DNA from: VBDM01 sp963699535
GTDB lineage: Bacteria > Pseudomonadota > Gammaproteobacteria > Burkholderiales > SG8-39
Length of the DNA: 64,000 nt
Assembly (NCBI GenBank): GCA_963699535.1
Contig: CAVOUJ010000018.1
Span: forward strand, 1-64,000
Direction of reading: 5' to 3'
The notes beneath the pieces are model-generated. The model was given only the letters and a program-made list of their open reading frames with translations, did not search any database and had not been told where the DNA came from. The translations under genes were made by a program, and so were the position numbers. This document shows, one piece after another, positions 42,761 through 51,615 of the stretch (positions are counted from its first letter, which is position 1; the number at the start of each line of letters is the position of its first letter).

Positions 42761-43732
42761 TCAATCGATCTTCGCGCCGATATCCTTCACGAGCTTGCCG
42801 TACTTCTCGTAGTCGCGGCGGATCGAGGCGGCAAACTCGTCCGCCGTCGTGATCCATGGCTCAGCCCCACCGACGCTGCCCATGCCCTTTCTCACCTCGG
42901 GCAGCGCGAGCACCTCGTTGATCGCCACGCGCAGGCGGCCGATGATCGGCTGCGGCGTAGCCGCCGGCGCCCAGATGCCGAGCCAATTGTTGACTTCATA
43001 GCCGGGAAAGAATTCCCCGATCGTCGGCACTTCGGGCAACAACTGCAGGCGATTCCGGCCGGTGACCGCCACCGCGCGCAGCCTGCCCGCTTTGACCAGC
43101 GGCCCGGACGACGTCCCGGCCATCACGATCGGCACTTCGCCGGCGACCGCCGCGGCGACGGCCGGCGACCCGCTCTTGTACGGGACGTGCACGAGATTGA
43201 TCCCCGACCGCTGCTTCAGCATCTCCATCGAGAGATGGTGCTGGCTGCCGTTGCCGCCCGAGGCATAGTTGAGGGGCGGTTGGGCGCCGCGTGCGTACTC
43301 GAGGAACTCCCTGAAGTTCTTCGCGGGAACGGCAGGATTGACCGACAGGATGAGCTGCGTGATCACCGTCGTGGCCACGGGCGCGAGATCCTTCAGCGGG
43401 TCGAAGCTCATCTTCGCGTAGATGTGCGGGTTGATCACGACCAGGCTGTCCGCGCCGAAAAGCAGCGTATAACCGTCAGGTGCCGATCGCGCCACATGTT
43501 CGCCGGCGATGTTGCCGTTGGAGCCCGCCCGGTTTTCGACCACGATCGGCTGGCCCAGCCGCTCCGAGAGCGGACCCTGCATGACCCGCGCCGCCACGTC
43601 CGGCGCGCCTCCCGGCGCGATCAGCACGACGAGCTTGATCGGCTTGGTCGGATATTGTTGTGCGACCGCTCCCCCCGCGAGACACACCGCCGCGAGCAGC
43701 GCAGCGCTCCACGTCTTGAGTCGCGGCATCAT
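42761..43732 (-). CDS. Tripartite tricarboxylate transporter (Bug-type) substrate-binding protein 2
   Basis: 323 residues from the ATG at 43732; AAGGAGG lies 9 bases upstream. Signal peptide about 1-25 (AVCLAGGAVAQQ). TctC fold with KLVVLIAPGGAPDVAARVM and YKSGSPAVAAAVAGEV. It is a periplasmic carboxylate-binding protein. Located after the LigB-type dioxygenase on the opposite strand; a role in bringing in aromatic or carboxylic substrates is possible but unproven. No tctAB partner in the window. Confidence 0.92.
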   Translation of the reverse strand: MMPRLKTWSAALLAAVCLAGGAVAQQYPTKPIKLVVLIAPGGAPDVAARVMQGPLSERLGQPIVVENRAGSNGNIAGEHVARSAPDGYTLLFGADSLVVINPHIYAKMSFDPLKDLAPVATTVITQLILSVNPAVPAKNFREFLEYARGAQPPLNYASGGNGSQHHLSMEMLKQRSGINLVHVPYKSGSPAVAAAVAGEVPIVMAGTSSGPLVKAGRLRAVAVTGRNRLQLLPEVPTIGEFFPGYEVNNWLGIWAPAATPQPIIGRLRVAINEVLALPEVRKGMGSVGGAEPWITTADEFAASIRRDYEKYGKLVKDIGAKID

Positions 43733-43818
43733 AATACTTCCCTCCTTTGTCTTGGCTCCATCGCTCGCGATCATCCTACCTGGAGTGCAATCCAAACTTG
43801 AGGTGCTCGGTGCCGTAA

Positions 43819-44619
43819 TCACTGCGCCCGGAAGCTGATATCCCCGTACTGGGCACGGGCCTTCTCGCTCGTGTTCCTGGCATCGGTCATCACTCCCACT
43901 CCGACGATGTCCCAGGGTTCCTCGCCGAACGCCATCCTGTAGTCCTCGAGCACGTTGCGCCGCAACTCGCGCCACTCGCCGATGCGGCCATCACCGTTCT
44001 CCACGACGATGGTCTGGATCTTCTTGGTCTCGTCGTTCGCGACTACGGTGCCGGCCGGGGCGCTGTTCGACCAGCTGTACATGATGATCGCGTACGGCAT
44101 CTTATCGCCGGTGAGCGCCTTGTAGAGCCGCAGGGCGAGCTTCTCACCGAAGTCCAGCCGCTTCAAATCCCCGTGGAACGCGATGATCACGCGCGCCGGG
44201 GAGTCGTCGCGCGCGGGAACCCGCGGGTCGATCTCCGCCGGGGCCTGCACCACGCGCCAACGCCACTCGATCAGCGGATGGCGCGCCGGGTCGATGCGGA
44301 TGCGCCGGTAGAACCCCGAGGCCGAGCCGTCCGCGCGCCCCTCGAGCACTGCGCCCGGGCTGCTCCCGACCAGGCGGTACTCGCTCTTCCTCGCAAAGGG
44401 CGAAACGACAAAGCGGCCCCAGCCGGGCAGCGGGTCGCCCGCGCGGCCCTCTGAGAAGCGCGCCGCCTCGACCAGGTTACCCGTCTCGCGCTCGAGCTCG
44501 GCGACGATCGCGGTCGATGCGAGCAGCTCGTCGACCGGGGCACCGGCGCAGGCGGCGAGCGCCGCGCCGCAGACGAGCGCCCCCGCGTAGCGAAGAGATT
44601 TTGTCCGAAGAGCCATCAA
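43819..44619 (-). CDS. DUF3047 lipoprotein, paralogue 1
   Basis: 266 residues. The lipobox GAALAAC gives acylated Cys24. The DUF3047 body has FYRRIRIDPARHPLIEWRWRV-type core (about 104-124) and WDIVGVGVMTDARN near the C-terminus. It is about 60 percent identical to the protein at 47112-47909. No function is known for the family; the fold is predicted beta-rich. The REP-like inverted repeat at 44622-44682 lies directly upstream of its start. Confidence 0.88.
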   Translation of the reverse strand: MMALRTKSLRYAGALVCGAALAACAGAPVDELLASTAIVAELERETGNLVEAARFSEGRAGDPLPGWGRFVVSPFARKSEYRLVGSSPGAVLEGRADGSASGFYRRIRIDPARHPLIEWRWRVVQAPAEIDPRVPARDDSPARVIIAFHGDLKRLDFGEKLALRLYKALTGDKMPYAIIMYSWSNSAPAGTVVANDETKKIQTIVVENGDGRIGEWRELRRNVLEDYRMAFGEEPWDIVGVGVMTDARNTSEKARAQYGDISFRAQ

Positions 44620-44621
44620 TC

Positions 44622-44682
44622 CCGATTGGGAGATGGGTGTCCCCCAAGCCTGAAAGGTAGTCCTGAGTGTGACACCAATCGG
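44622..44682. repeat. REP-like inverted repeat
   Basis: CCGATTGG (44622-44629) plus GGTGTC (44636-44641) on the left pair with GACACCAATCGG (44671-44682) on the right. Palindromic elements built on GGTGTC/GACACC are widespread as REP sequences in proteobacteria. It sits between DUF3047 paralogue 1 and the amidohydrolase remnant. Confidence 0.6.
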
Positions 44683-44685
44683 CTA

Positions 44686-45762
44686 TTACCGCTGCCCAAC
44701 GCCTAGACAACGCGCCAAGGTATACTCGTACCGCTGGAGCTGCCCGGGCGTCGCGAAGTCGGCGTGCTGCAGGCCCCAGCGCAGGTCCTTGATGCCGAAC
44801 TCGGCGTCCATCGCCTCGTAGGTCGCGACGACCTGCTCGATATTGTCGGCGCTGGTCGGGCTGCCGGCTTGGGCGTTCTCGTTCCGCCAGCGCGCCTGCG
44901 CGCACAGACGCTGCGCTTCGAGCCACACGGCGTAGCCGTTGGCGTTGGCGGGCGTCGCGAAGGGCGCGGCCCATTCGCCGATCGCGCCGGTGCGCAGCAT
45001 GTCGTCGCCGAAGAACTGGAACTGGTTCTTGCAGCCGCTCGCGCAGCTCGGGCAGCTGCTTGTCGAGTCCGCCGAGCTCGGGGATGAACCCCTGGTTGTG
45101 CAGGAAGTTGATCTGCAGGCGGATCAGCGTTCCGGTCCTCGGCGTGCAGCGCGAGCCAGGCGTCGTACATGCGGTAGTGGTTCAGGTTGAAGAGCGGGTG
45201 GGTCGGCTGCGGATCGAGCGAGGCCGGGTCGAGCGTCCCGGTCGCCGCCGCGACCAGCGTCTGGTCGAGCACCGCGGTGATGCCGACGCTCGCCGAAAAC
45301 GCCTGCGCGTCGAGCGCGCTGCGCTTCTTGTCCTCGAAGGTCTGGCGGACTCTGAGGTGGTAGAGCGCGCGATTCGCCATGTTGGGGTTGCCGCCGGCGA
45401 TCGAACCGTCGGCGCCCACCGCCACCGGGCCGGCGAGCGGCGCGGTCGCGCTCTCGAAGAACTGCTTGCCCAGCGTGTTGGTCGCGCGCCGGCCCGCCGC
45501 CGCCCTGGTAGAGGAATACCGGCCGGTCGGGCACCGCGGCGTCGAGCTCGGCGAGCGTCGGCAGGCGCAGCTCGGCGAACATCCGCGGCGTGCCGGCGCC
45601 CATCGCGGTGATGAACTGGCCCGCCGGCACGTCCTGCCGTCGCGCGGCGAGCATCGCCAGGACTTCGGCGAGGTTGATCGCGAGCTCCCACTGCGCGACG
45701 TGGTAGCCGGGGCGGTTGGCCAGGCTGACGAAGTGGCCCAATCCGCAATGGGAGTCCCCCAA
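44686..45762 (-). pseudogene. Amidohydrolase (amidohydrolase 3/YtcJ-like) remnant
   Basis: After removing three inserted bases (near 45482, 45138 and 45035) a 357-residue stretch of an amidohydrolase appears: HFVSLANRPGYHVAQWELA at the start, ANRALYHLRVRQTFEDKK in the middle, NENAQAGSPTSADNIEQV near the end. Full members have about 600 residues, so some 90 residues before and some 200 after are missing. The metal-binding HxH of the first strand reads HCG instead of HCH. Near-identical 15-base sequences occur at 44633-44647 and 45748-45762. Truncation and the lost ligand show it is non-functional. Confidence 0.78.
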
Positions 45763-46703
45763 TGAAGAAGCTGCTCGTCATCCTGTGCCTTGCCGCCGCC
45801 TCACCCGCACTCGCTCAAAACTGCCCCGAGAAGAACCTGCTCTACTGGCAGGCCTTCCCCTCCGGCGGGGAATCCGACATCTCGGCGCGGCACCAGCAAC
45901 TCGTGCTGAAGAAGCGTTGCGCCGCGATCGAAACCATCATCCAGTACAAGCCCGGCGCGGGCGGGGGTCTGATGTGGTCGCAGATGAACCAGCTTCCGGG
46001 CGACGGGTTGAACATCATCGGCATCAACCTGCCGCACATCGTGCTCCAGCCTCTCGAAGGCCAGGTCCAATACAAGACCGAGGACGTGACCCCGGTGTTC
46101 TGGTACCACTACACGCCCGACGCGTTGGTGGTGAGCGAGGCGAGCCCGTACAAGACCTTCATGGATTTCGTGAAGGGCGCAAAAGCGGATCCGGGCAAGC
46201 TATCCCTGGGAGGCTCGGGGCTCAACTCTGCAAACCACGCCGCGCATGAGCGCCTCAACGCGAAGTTCGGCGTCAAGACTACCTACGTTCCGTACAAGGG
46301 AACCGGCGACATGACGATCGCGGTGCTCGGCGGACACGTGAACGGAGCAATATCGTACACGGCGTTCGCGATCAACAACAAGGGCAAGGTGCGGGCTCTC
46401 GCGGTGGCGATGGAGAAACGCCATCCGCTTCTCCCCGACACGCCGACTTTTCGCGAGCTGGGCATCGACTGGGTGGACGGCGCCTACCGCGGGATCGGCG
46501 TTCCGAAGTCGACATCGGCCGAAGCGAGGAAGCGCCTGTCGGATCTCTGGGCCGCACTCAACGCCGACGCCGAGATGCAGGCGTTCGCCGCGAAGAGCGG
46601 CTTCGAGCTCGTGAACGTCGGTGTCGACCGGATGGACGCGTTCATGAAGGAAAAGCGCGCCCTGTACATGGAAAGCGCCAAGCTGCTGGGGCTGGTGAAG
46701 TAG
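45762..46703 (+). CDS. Tripartite tricarboxylate transporter (Bug-type) substrate-binding protein 3
   Basis: 313 residues. Signal peptide 1-18 (SPALAQNCPEK). The TctC fold is present but diverged: LLYWQAFPSGGESDISARHQ replaces the usual PGG motif, while TTYVPYKGTGDMTIAVLGG and LPDTPTFRELGIDWVDG are clear. It has an extra cysteine pair (Cys20, Cys53). The gene begins exactly where the amidohydrolase remnant ends, head to head, leaving no normal promoter space; transcription may start inside the remnant. Confidence 0.87.
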   Translation: MKKLLVILCLAAASPALAQNCPEKNLLYWQAFPSGGESDISARHQQLVLKKRCAAIETIIQYKPGAGGGLMWSQMNQLPGDGLNIIGINLPHIVLQPLEGQVQYKTEDVTPVFWYHYTPDALVVSEASPYKTFMDFVKGAKADPGKLSLGGSGLNSANHAAHERLNAKFGVKTTYVPYKGTGDMTIAVLGGHVNGAISYTAFAINNKGKVRALAVAMEKRHPLLPDTPTFRELGIDWVDGAYRGIGVPKSTSAEARKRLSDLWAALNADAEMQAFAAKSGFELVNVGVDRMDAFMKEKRALYMESAKLLGLVK

Positions 46704-46727
46704 GTCCGAAACGACGACTCACCCGCC

Positions 46728-47093
46728 ATGCCCGTCAAGAAGATCCTGATCATCGACGATTCGCCCACCAACCGCCACGTGATCTTCGAGATTCTGGCCA
46801 GAAACGGCTACCGGTGCATGCTCGCCGAGACCGGCCAGCAGGGGATCGACAAGGCGAAAGCCGAGCAGCCGGACCTCATCCTGATGGACGTGGTGATGCC
46901 CGATATGGACGGCTTCCAGGCTACGCGCATCATCACCCGCGACGAGGCGACCAAGCACATCCCGGTGATTCTGTGCACCAGCAAGAACCAGCAGACCGAC
47001 CGGGTGTGGGGTTTGCGCCAGGGCGCGAAGGACTACGTGCTCAAGCCGATCGAGGAGGTAGATCTCCTCGCCAAGATCAGGGCGCTCGGCTGA
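46728..47093 (+). CDS. Single-domain response regulator (PilH/CheY-like)
   Basis: 121-residue receiver domain. The acidic pair IIDDSP (8-13), the phospho-accepting Asp in LMDVVMPDMDGF (about 53) and the Lys in VLKPIEE (about 104) are present. No output domain. The sequence is closest to PilH/PilG-type regulators of twitching motility, but no pil or che genes are near, so its partner kinase is elsewhere. It lies 24 bases after Bug receptor 3 on the same strand. Confidence 0.9.
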   Translation: MPVKKILIIDDSPTNRHVIFEILARNGYRCMLAETGQQGIDKAKAEQPDLILMDVVMPDMDGFQATRIITRDEATKHIPVILCTSKNQQTDRVWGLRQGAKDYVLKPIEEVDLLAKIRALG

Positions 47094-47111
47094 ACCTCGC
47101 CCGATGCCCGC

Positions 47112-47909
47112 TTATTGCTCCTGCCTGAAGATGATGTCGCCGTACTGGGTGCGGGTGTTCTCGTTCAAATGGTCGGCGTCGGTCATCACCCCCACTGCGA
47201 CGATGTCCCAGGGCTCTTCGCCGAAGGCCCGCCGGTAGTCCTCGAGAACGTTGCGACGGAACCCGCGCCACTCCCCGGCGCGCCCGCCGCTGTCAACGAC
47301 GATCATCTGGATCTTGCCGGTGTAGCCGCTGGGTGCAATGGTCTCGACGGGCGCGTCGCTCGCCCAGACGTACATGAGCATGGCGTAGGGCAGCTTCTCG
47401 CCGGTGAACGCCTGGTACAGCCGCACCGTCGTGCGCTCCTCGATGTCGAGCCGCTTCACGTCCCCGTGAAAGCAGATGACGATGCGCGCCGGCGAGTCGT
47501 CGCGCGCATGAATGCGGGGGTCTGCCCCGGCGAGCGGCTCCATGACGCGCCAGCGCCATTCGACGATCGGATGGCGCGCCGGATCGATGCGGATGCGCCG
47601 GTACAAGCCCGATGCCGAATCCTCGGCGTGCGCTTCCAGCACCATGCTCGGGTTGCTCTCGGCCAGCGCGTACTCGGTGCGCCCCACGAAAGGCGAGACG
47701 ACAAAGGGGGTCCAGCCGGGCGGGACCTCGCCCGCGCGGCCCTCGGAGAAGCGCGACACCTCGACCTGAGGCCCGGTCTCGCGCTCGAGCTCGGCGACGA
47801 TCTCGCTCGAGACGAGCAGCTCGTCGCCCGGGACGGTCGCGCAAGCAGCCAGCGCCGCGCCGCACACGAGCGCTGCCGCTCTACGGATGAGTCTTGCCTG
47901 GAGGGTCAT
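47112..47909 (-). CDS. DUF3047 lipoprotein, paralogue 2
   Basis: 265 residues from MTLQARLIRRAAALVC. Lipobox GAALAAC with Cys23. It follows the same plan as the protein at 43819-44619: RRIRIDPARHPIVEWRWRV core, RRNVLEDYRRAFGEEPWDI near the end. Conserved sequence is spread along the entire length, so both copies look functional. Outer-membrane lipoprotein of unknown role. The two genes flank the amidohydrolase remnant, Bug receptor 3 and the response regulator. Confidence 0.88.
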   Translation of the reverse strand: MTLQARLIRRAAALVCGAALAACATVPGDELLVSSEIVAELERETGPQVEVSRFSEGRAGEVPPGWTPFVVSPFVGRTEYALAESNPSMVLEAHAEDSASGLYRRIRIDPARHPIVEWRWRVMEPLAGADPRIHARDDSPARIVICFHGDVKRLDIEERTTVRLYQAFTGEKLPYAMLMYVWASDAPVETIAPSGYTGKIQMIVVDSGGRAGEWRGFRRNVLEDYRRAFGEEPWDIVAVGVMTDADHLNENTRTQYGDIIFRQEQ

Positions 47910-47943
47910 CTGTCGGGATAGGGAGTGTACTATCGCCCTCTCT

Positions 47944-48021
47944 ATGAGCGCCAATCCCGGCCCAAGGTTCAAAAAGCGCCCCGACTGCGCCGAATGGGTC
48001 GACTTCTTCAGCGCGGTCTAG
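47944..48021 (+). pseudogene. DUF427 remnant with internal deletion
   Basis: A 25-codon frame reads MSANPGPRFKKRPD and ends VDFFSAV. The first part matches the start of the DUF427 gene at 40023 (MSAAPGFKKRPD) and the last part its end (VDSIIAV). Everything between is missing, so this is a DUF427 gene reduced by internal deletion. It overlaps the egtB stop codon. Confidence 0.55.
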
Positions 48022-49296
48022 CCGTCGCGCGCGAGGCGTAGCCCCGAGAACTGCCAGCGCGCCTCCGGCGGGAAGAAGTTGCGGTAGGTCGCGCGGATAT
48101 GGCTCGCGGGTGTGGCGCAGGATCCGCCGCGCAGTACGTGCTGGCCCGACATGAACTTCCCGTTGTACTCGCCTACCGCGCCCGCCGCGGGCCGGAATCC
48201 CGGGTAGGGAGCGTAGTCGCTGCGCGTCCATTCCCACACGTCCCCGAAGATCTGCGCGGGCGTGCCGTCGCCCGGCGCCTCACGCAGCGCGAGCGGATGC
48301 AGCGCGCCGGTCTCGAGGAAATTGCCCGTGAGGGCGGCGCCGCGCGCCGCCACTTCCCACTCGGCTTCCGTCGGCAGCCGCCCTTTGGCCCAGCGCGCGA
48401 ACGCGTCCGCCTCATAGAAGCTCACGTGGCAGACGGGCGTGTGGGGATCGATCGGCACTTCGCCGTGCAGGGTGAACGCGTGCCAGCCCTCGTCGCGGCG
48501 CTCCCAGTACAGGGGCGAACGCCAGCCGCGCGAAACTACGAGGTCCCAGCCGGCGGAGAGCCACAGTTCGGGCCGGCGGTAACCGCCGTCCTCGATGAAC
48601 TCGGCGAAGTCGCCGTTCGTGACCGGATGCGTGGCGATAAGGAAGGGGTCGAGCCAGACACGGTGGCGCGGCGTCTCGTTGTCGAACGAGAATCCCGAGC
48701 CGGCGTGCCCGATCTCGTAGAGCCCGGCGGCCACTGAGACCCAGCCGCGCTTGCGCGCGGTGATCGGCGTGAGCGGCCACTGCTTCTGGTACGCGGGCTT
48801 CGCGGGATTGCGCGAAAGCAGGTGCTTCACGTCGGTGAGGATCAGCTCCTGGTGCTGCTGCTCGTGGTGCAGCCCCAGCTCGATCAGGTCGCCGGCCTCC
48901 GCGGGCAAGCGCTCCTGAGGCGAGCAGCTCGAGCAGCGCCGCGTCGACGTGACGGCGATAGGCAAGGATCTCTTCGAGGCTCGGGCGCTGGAGAGCATGC
49001 CGCGCTCCGGCCGCGGGTGTCTGTCGCCGACCGCGTTGTAGTAGGAGTTGAACAGCACGCGGTACGCCGGATCGAAAGGCCGGTAGCCCGGGCTGCGCTT
49101 CGAGGACGAAGGTCTCGAAGAACCAGGTGGTGTGCGCGAGATGCCACTTAACCGGGCTCGCGTCGGGCATCGACTGGATCGCGCAGTCCTCCGCGGAAAG
49201 AGGTGCGGCGAGCGCAACGCTGGCGGCGCGCGTCGCGGCGTATCTCTCGCCGCGACCGTCGCGCTGCGACGGCTTCGGATCGGGAATCGGCTTCAC
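48018..49296 (-). CDS. egtB: Ergothioneine biosynthesis protein EgtB (three frame breaks)
   Basis: 424 residues after removal of extra bases near 49091, 48992 (two bases) and 48915. The N-terminal DinB_2-type domain contributes iron ligands in WHLAHTTWFFETF and HHEQQHQE. The C-terminal FGE-sulfatase domain includes HPVTNGDFAEFIEDGGY, RLPTEAEWEVAARG and QHVLRGGSCATP. EgtB joins a sulfur donor thiol to hercynine using O2 and iron. GTG start with GAGGAGGTG upstream. No egtD gene is in the window, though it usually accompanies egtB. Confidence 0.88.
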
Positions 49297-49376
49297 GGGC
49301 ACCTCCTCGTATCCTCGGACTGGTCCCAGGAACGGTAGCATAATCCTCTTTCCAACCGGACCCTGAGGAGGATCAC

Positions 49377-49781
49377 ATGACCAACCCGGAGCTTGCCGGC
49401 GTCGCGGCCCTGCTGCTGCGCGTGTCGCTGGGAATAATGTTCTTCGCGCACGCCTGGGTGAAGATCAAGGTGTTCACCCCCGCCGGAACGGCGAAGTACT
49501 TCGAGTCGCTCGGCATTCCCGGATGGATCGCCTACGCGACGATCGCGGCCGAGATCGCCGGCGGCGCGCTCCTCATCCTCGGCATCGGCACGCGCTGGGT
49601 AGCGCTACTGCTCGTGCCGCTGATCCTTGGTACCATCGTCCTCGTGCACGGCAAGGCGGGGTGGCTGTTTACCAACAAGGACGGCGGCTGGGAGTATCCG
49701 GCCTTCTGGGCGGTAGGGCTGCTCGCGCTCGCCGCGCTCGGGGACGGTTCGGCGGCGCTCGGACCCATGATGGGGCTCTGA
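49377..49781 (+). CDS. DoxX family membrane protein
   Basis: 134 residues with four hydrophobic segments (about 5-25, 52-72, 76-94, 112-128). LLLRVSLGIMFFAHAWVKI and IAAEIAGGALLILG are typical DoxX sequence. The family is involved in quinone-linked redox or in surfactant/oxidative stress membranes in various bacteria; the role here is unknown. AGGAGG precedes the ATG. It is divergent from egtB and convergent with xth. Confidence 0.9.
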   Translation: MTNPELAGVAALLLRVSLGIMFFAHAWVKIKVFTPAGTAKYFESLGIPGWIAYATIAAEIAGGALLILGIGTRWVALLLVPLILGTIVLVHGKAGWLFTNKDGGWEYPAFWAVGLLALAALGDGSAALGPMMGL

Positions 49782-49801
49782 GGCCGGGACTCGCGGGCCG
49801 C

Positions 49802-50545
49802 CTACGCGGTGGTCATCACTACCGGCGCGTGGTCGCTCGTTCCGAAGCCGGCGAGCACCGTGCAGCCCGCGGCGCGCGCCGCGATCGCGGGTGAAGCGAG
49901 AATGTAATCTAGCCTCCAGCCGATGTTGCGCTGGCGCAGGTTGCGCCACGGCGCCCACCAGGTGAAGAGGTTCGGGTTGTCGGGGTCCATCGTGCGGCCG
50001 ACGTCCACGAGGTGCCCGCCGAGGAGCTTGTCGAGAAGTTCGCGCTCCTCTTCCCGCTGCCCGATCATTCCAGGCTTGCGCTCGTTCGGATGCACGTCCA
50101 TGTCGGTGCGGGTGATGTTCATGTCGCCGCAGAGGATGAGCTCGCGCCCTTCGCGCTGCAACTGCTTCACCCAGGCCGCGAGCTTCACCACGAAGCCGAG
50201 CTTCGCCTCATAGTCCTTGCCCCCGTTCGGCACGTACACCGAAGCGAGCGCGAGGTTGCCGAGGTCGGCCTGCACGATGCGCGACTCCATGTCGAATTCG
50301 GGGTGGCTGAACGCAGGCTCGTCGTCGAACAGGCCTTTCCTGATATGCAGGGATACTCCGGAGTAGGCGCGCAGGCCATGCCAGTACGCGTGGTAGTCCT
50401 CGAACTTGACCTGATCGGGAATCTGCGCGGCCTCTGCCTTCAGCTCCTGAAGGCAGACGACGTCCGGACGATCGCGCTCGATCCACTCGCGCACCTGTGC
50501 CTGGCGCGCGCGGATCCCGTTGACGTTCCAGGTAGCGATTTTCAC
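49802..50545 (-). CDS. xthA: Exodeoxyribonuclease III
   Basis: 247 residues from the GTG at 50545, where the sequence KIATWNVNGIRAR starts; the open frame upstream is not conserved. LQELKAE (catalytic Glu, about 34), the CGDMNI segment with Asp/Asn, and the final GTSDHAPV with the catalytic His (about 237) show a full exonuclease III. It acts at abasic sites and on 3' blocked ends in base excision repair. Divergent from the substrate-binding protein gene. Confidence 0.95.
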   Translation of the reverse strand: MKIATWNVNGIRARQAQVREWIERDRPDVVCLQELKAEAAQIPDQVKFEDYHAYWHGLRAYSGVSLHIRKGLFDDEPAFSHPEFDMESRIVQADLGNLALASVYVPNGGKDYEAKLGFVVKLAAWVKQLQREGRELILCGDMNITRTDMDVHPNERKPGMIGQREEERELLDKLLGGHLVDVGRTMDPDNPNLFTWWAPWRNLRQRNIGWRLDYILASPAIAARAAGCTVLAGFGTSDHAPVVMTTA

Positions 50546-50617
50546 AGCAGGGAATCCTAACCCGCCCCAGCCCAATCCGGCTATCATCGCGGCTTTCGCG
50601 CAAGCAGATCCCAGCTC

Positions 50618-51607
50618 ATGTCGAAGCTCAGTCTTTCCATCGCGACGACCGACTACGACCACTTTCGCGACTTCAGGATGGGTCTGGTCAGGCCTGAGGG
50701 CATCGACTACAACTGGCTCGACCTTCCTCACCACGAGTGCTTTGCGCGCTTCACCGCGAATCGCGAGTTCGATCTTTCTGAGCTTTCTTTCGCGAAGTTT
50801 TCGGCGGAGGTCACGCGCGAGGGGAGCGACATCACCGGGCTTCCCGTGGTGTGTTCGCGGCTCTTCCGCTTCGGATCCTTCTATGTCAACCGGAAGAGCA
50901 GGATCAAATCGGTGGAAGACCTCAAGGGGAGGAAAGTCGGCTCTCCAGAATGGGCGCATTCCGCCGCGGTGTACATGCGCGGCTGGATGCACAACGAAAT
51001 GGGCGTGAAGCTCGAAGAGGTTCACTGGGTCCAGGCGGGGGCGAACACGCCCGGGCGCGAGGAGAAAGTCGAGCTCAATCTTCCCAAGGGCGTGCGGCTC
51101 ACGCGCATCGCCGACAAGTCCCTCTCCGAGCTGCTCGCCGCGGGCGAGATCGACTGCGCCATCATCGCCCGGCCGCCGGACTGCTTTCTCGCGGGCCACC
51201 CCGACGTTTCGCGCCTCTTTCCGGATTATCTGAAGATGGAAGAGGCGTACTACGAGCACACTCGCGTGTGGCCGATCATGCACATCATTGCGATGAAGAA
51301 ACGCATCGTGGACGAACATCCCTGGGCCGCGCGCAACCTCTACAACGCATTCCAGGAATCGAAGCGCCGCAGTATCGCGCGCCTTCTCGACCCGGCCGTG
51401 TCGCGCTACCCGCTGCCGTGGCTCGCCACCTACGCGCGCAGCATGGTCGAGCGCTTCGGCGGCGATCCCTTTCCCTACGGAATCGAGGAGAATCGCCCGA
51501 CCTGGGAGCAGATGGCGCTGTACACGTATCAGCAGGGCATCGCGCGCCGCCGCTACACGCCAGAGGAGATCTTCCCCCCGGGCATCGCAACCCGGGTCGT
51601 GATCTGA
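50618..51607 (+). CDS. ABC transporter substrate-binding-like protein (NMT1/4,5-dihydroxyphthalate decarboxylase-like)
   Basis: 329 residues without a signal peptide. LSIATTDYDHFRDFRMG at the start and the segments SVEDLKGRKVGSPEWAHSA and RLFPDYLKMEEAYYEHT match a family annotated as 4,5-dihydroxyphthalate decarboxylase or as SsuA-like substrate-binding protein. The absence of a secretion signal supports an intracellular enzyme. Located between xth and the sigma factor, with no transporter genes nearby. Confidence 0.8.
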   Translation: MSKLSLSIATTDYDHFRDFRMGLVRPEGIDYNWLDLPHHECFARFTANREFDLSELSFAKFSAEVTREGSDITGLPVVCSRLFRFGSFYVNRKSRIKSVEDLKGRKVGSPEWAHSAAVYMRGWMHNEMGVKLEEVHWVQAGANTPGREEKVELNLPKGVRLTRIADKSLSELLAAGEIDCAIIARPPDCFLAGHPDVSRLFPDYLKMEEAYYEHTRVWPIMHIIAMKKRIVDEHPWAARNLYNAFQESKRRSIARLLDPAVSRYPLPWLATYARSMVERFGGDPFPYGIEENRPTWEQMALYTYQQGIARRRYTPEEIFPPGIATRVVI

Positions 51608-51615
51608 GCGGCGGC

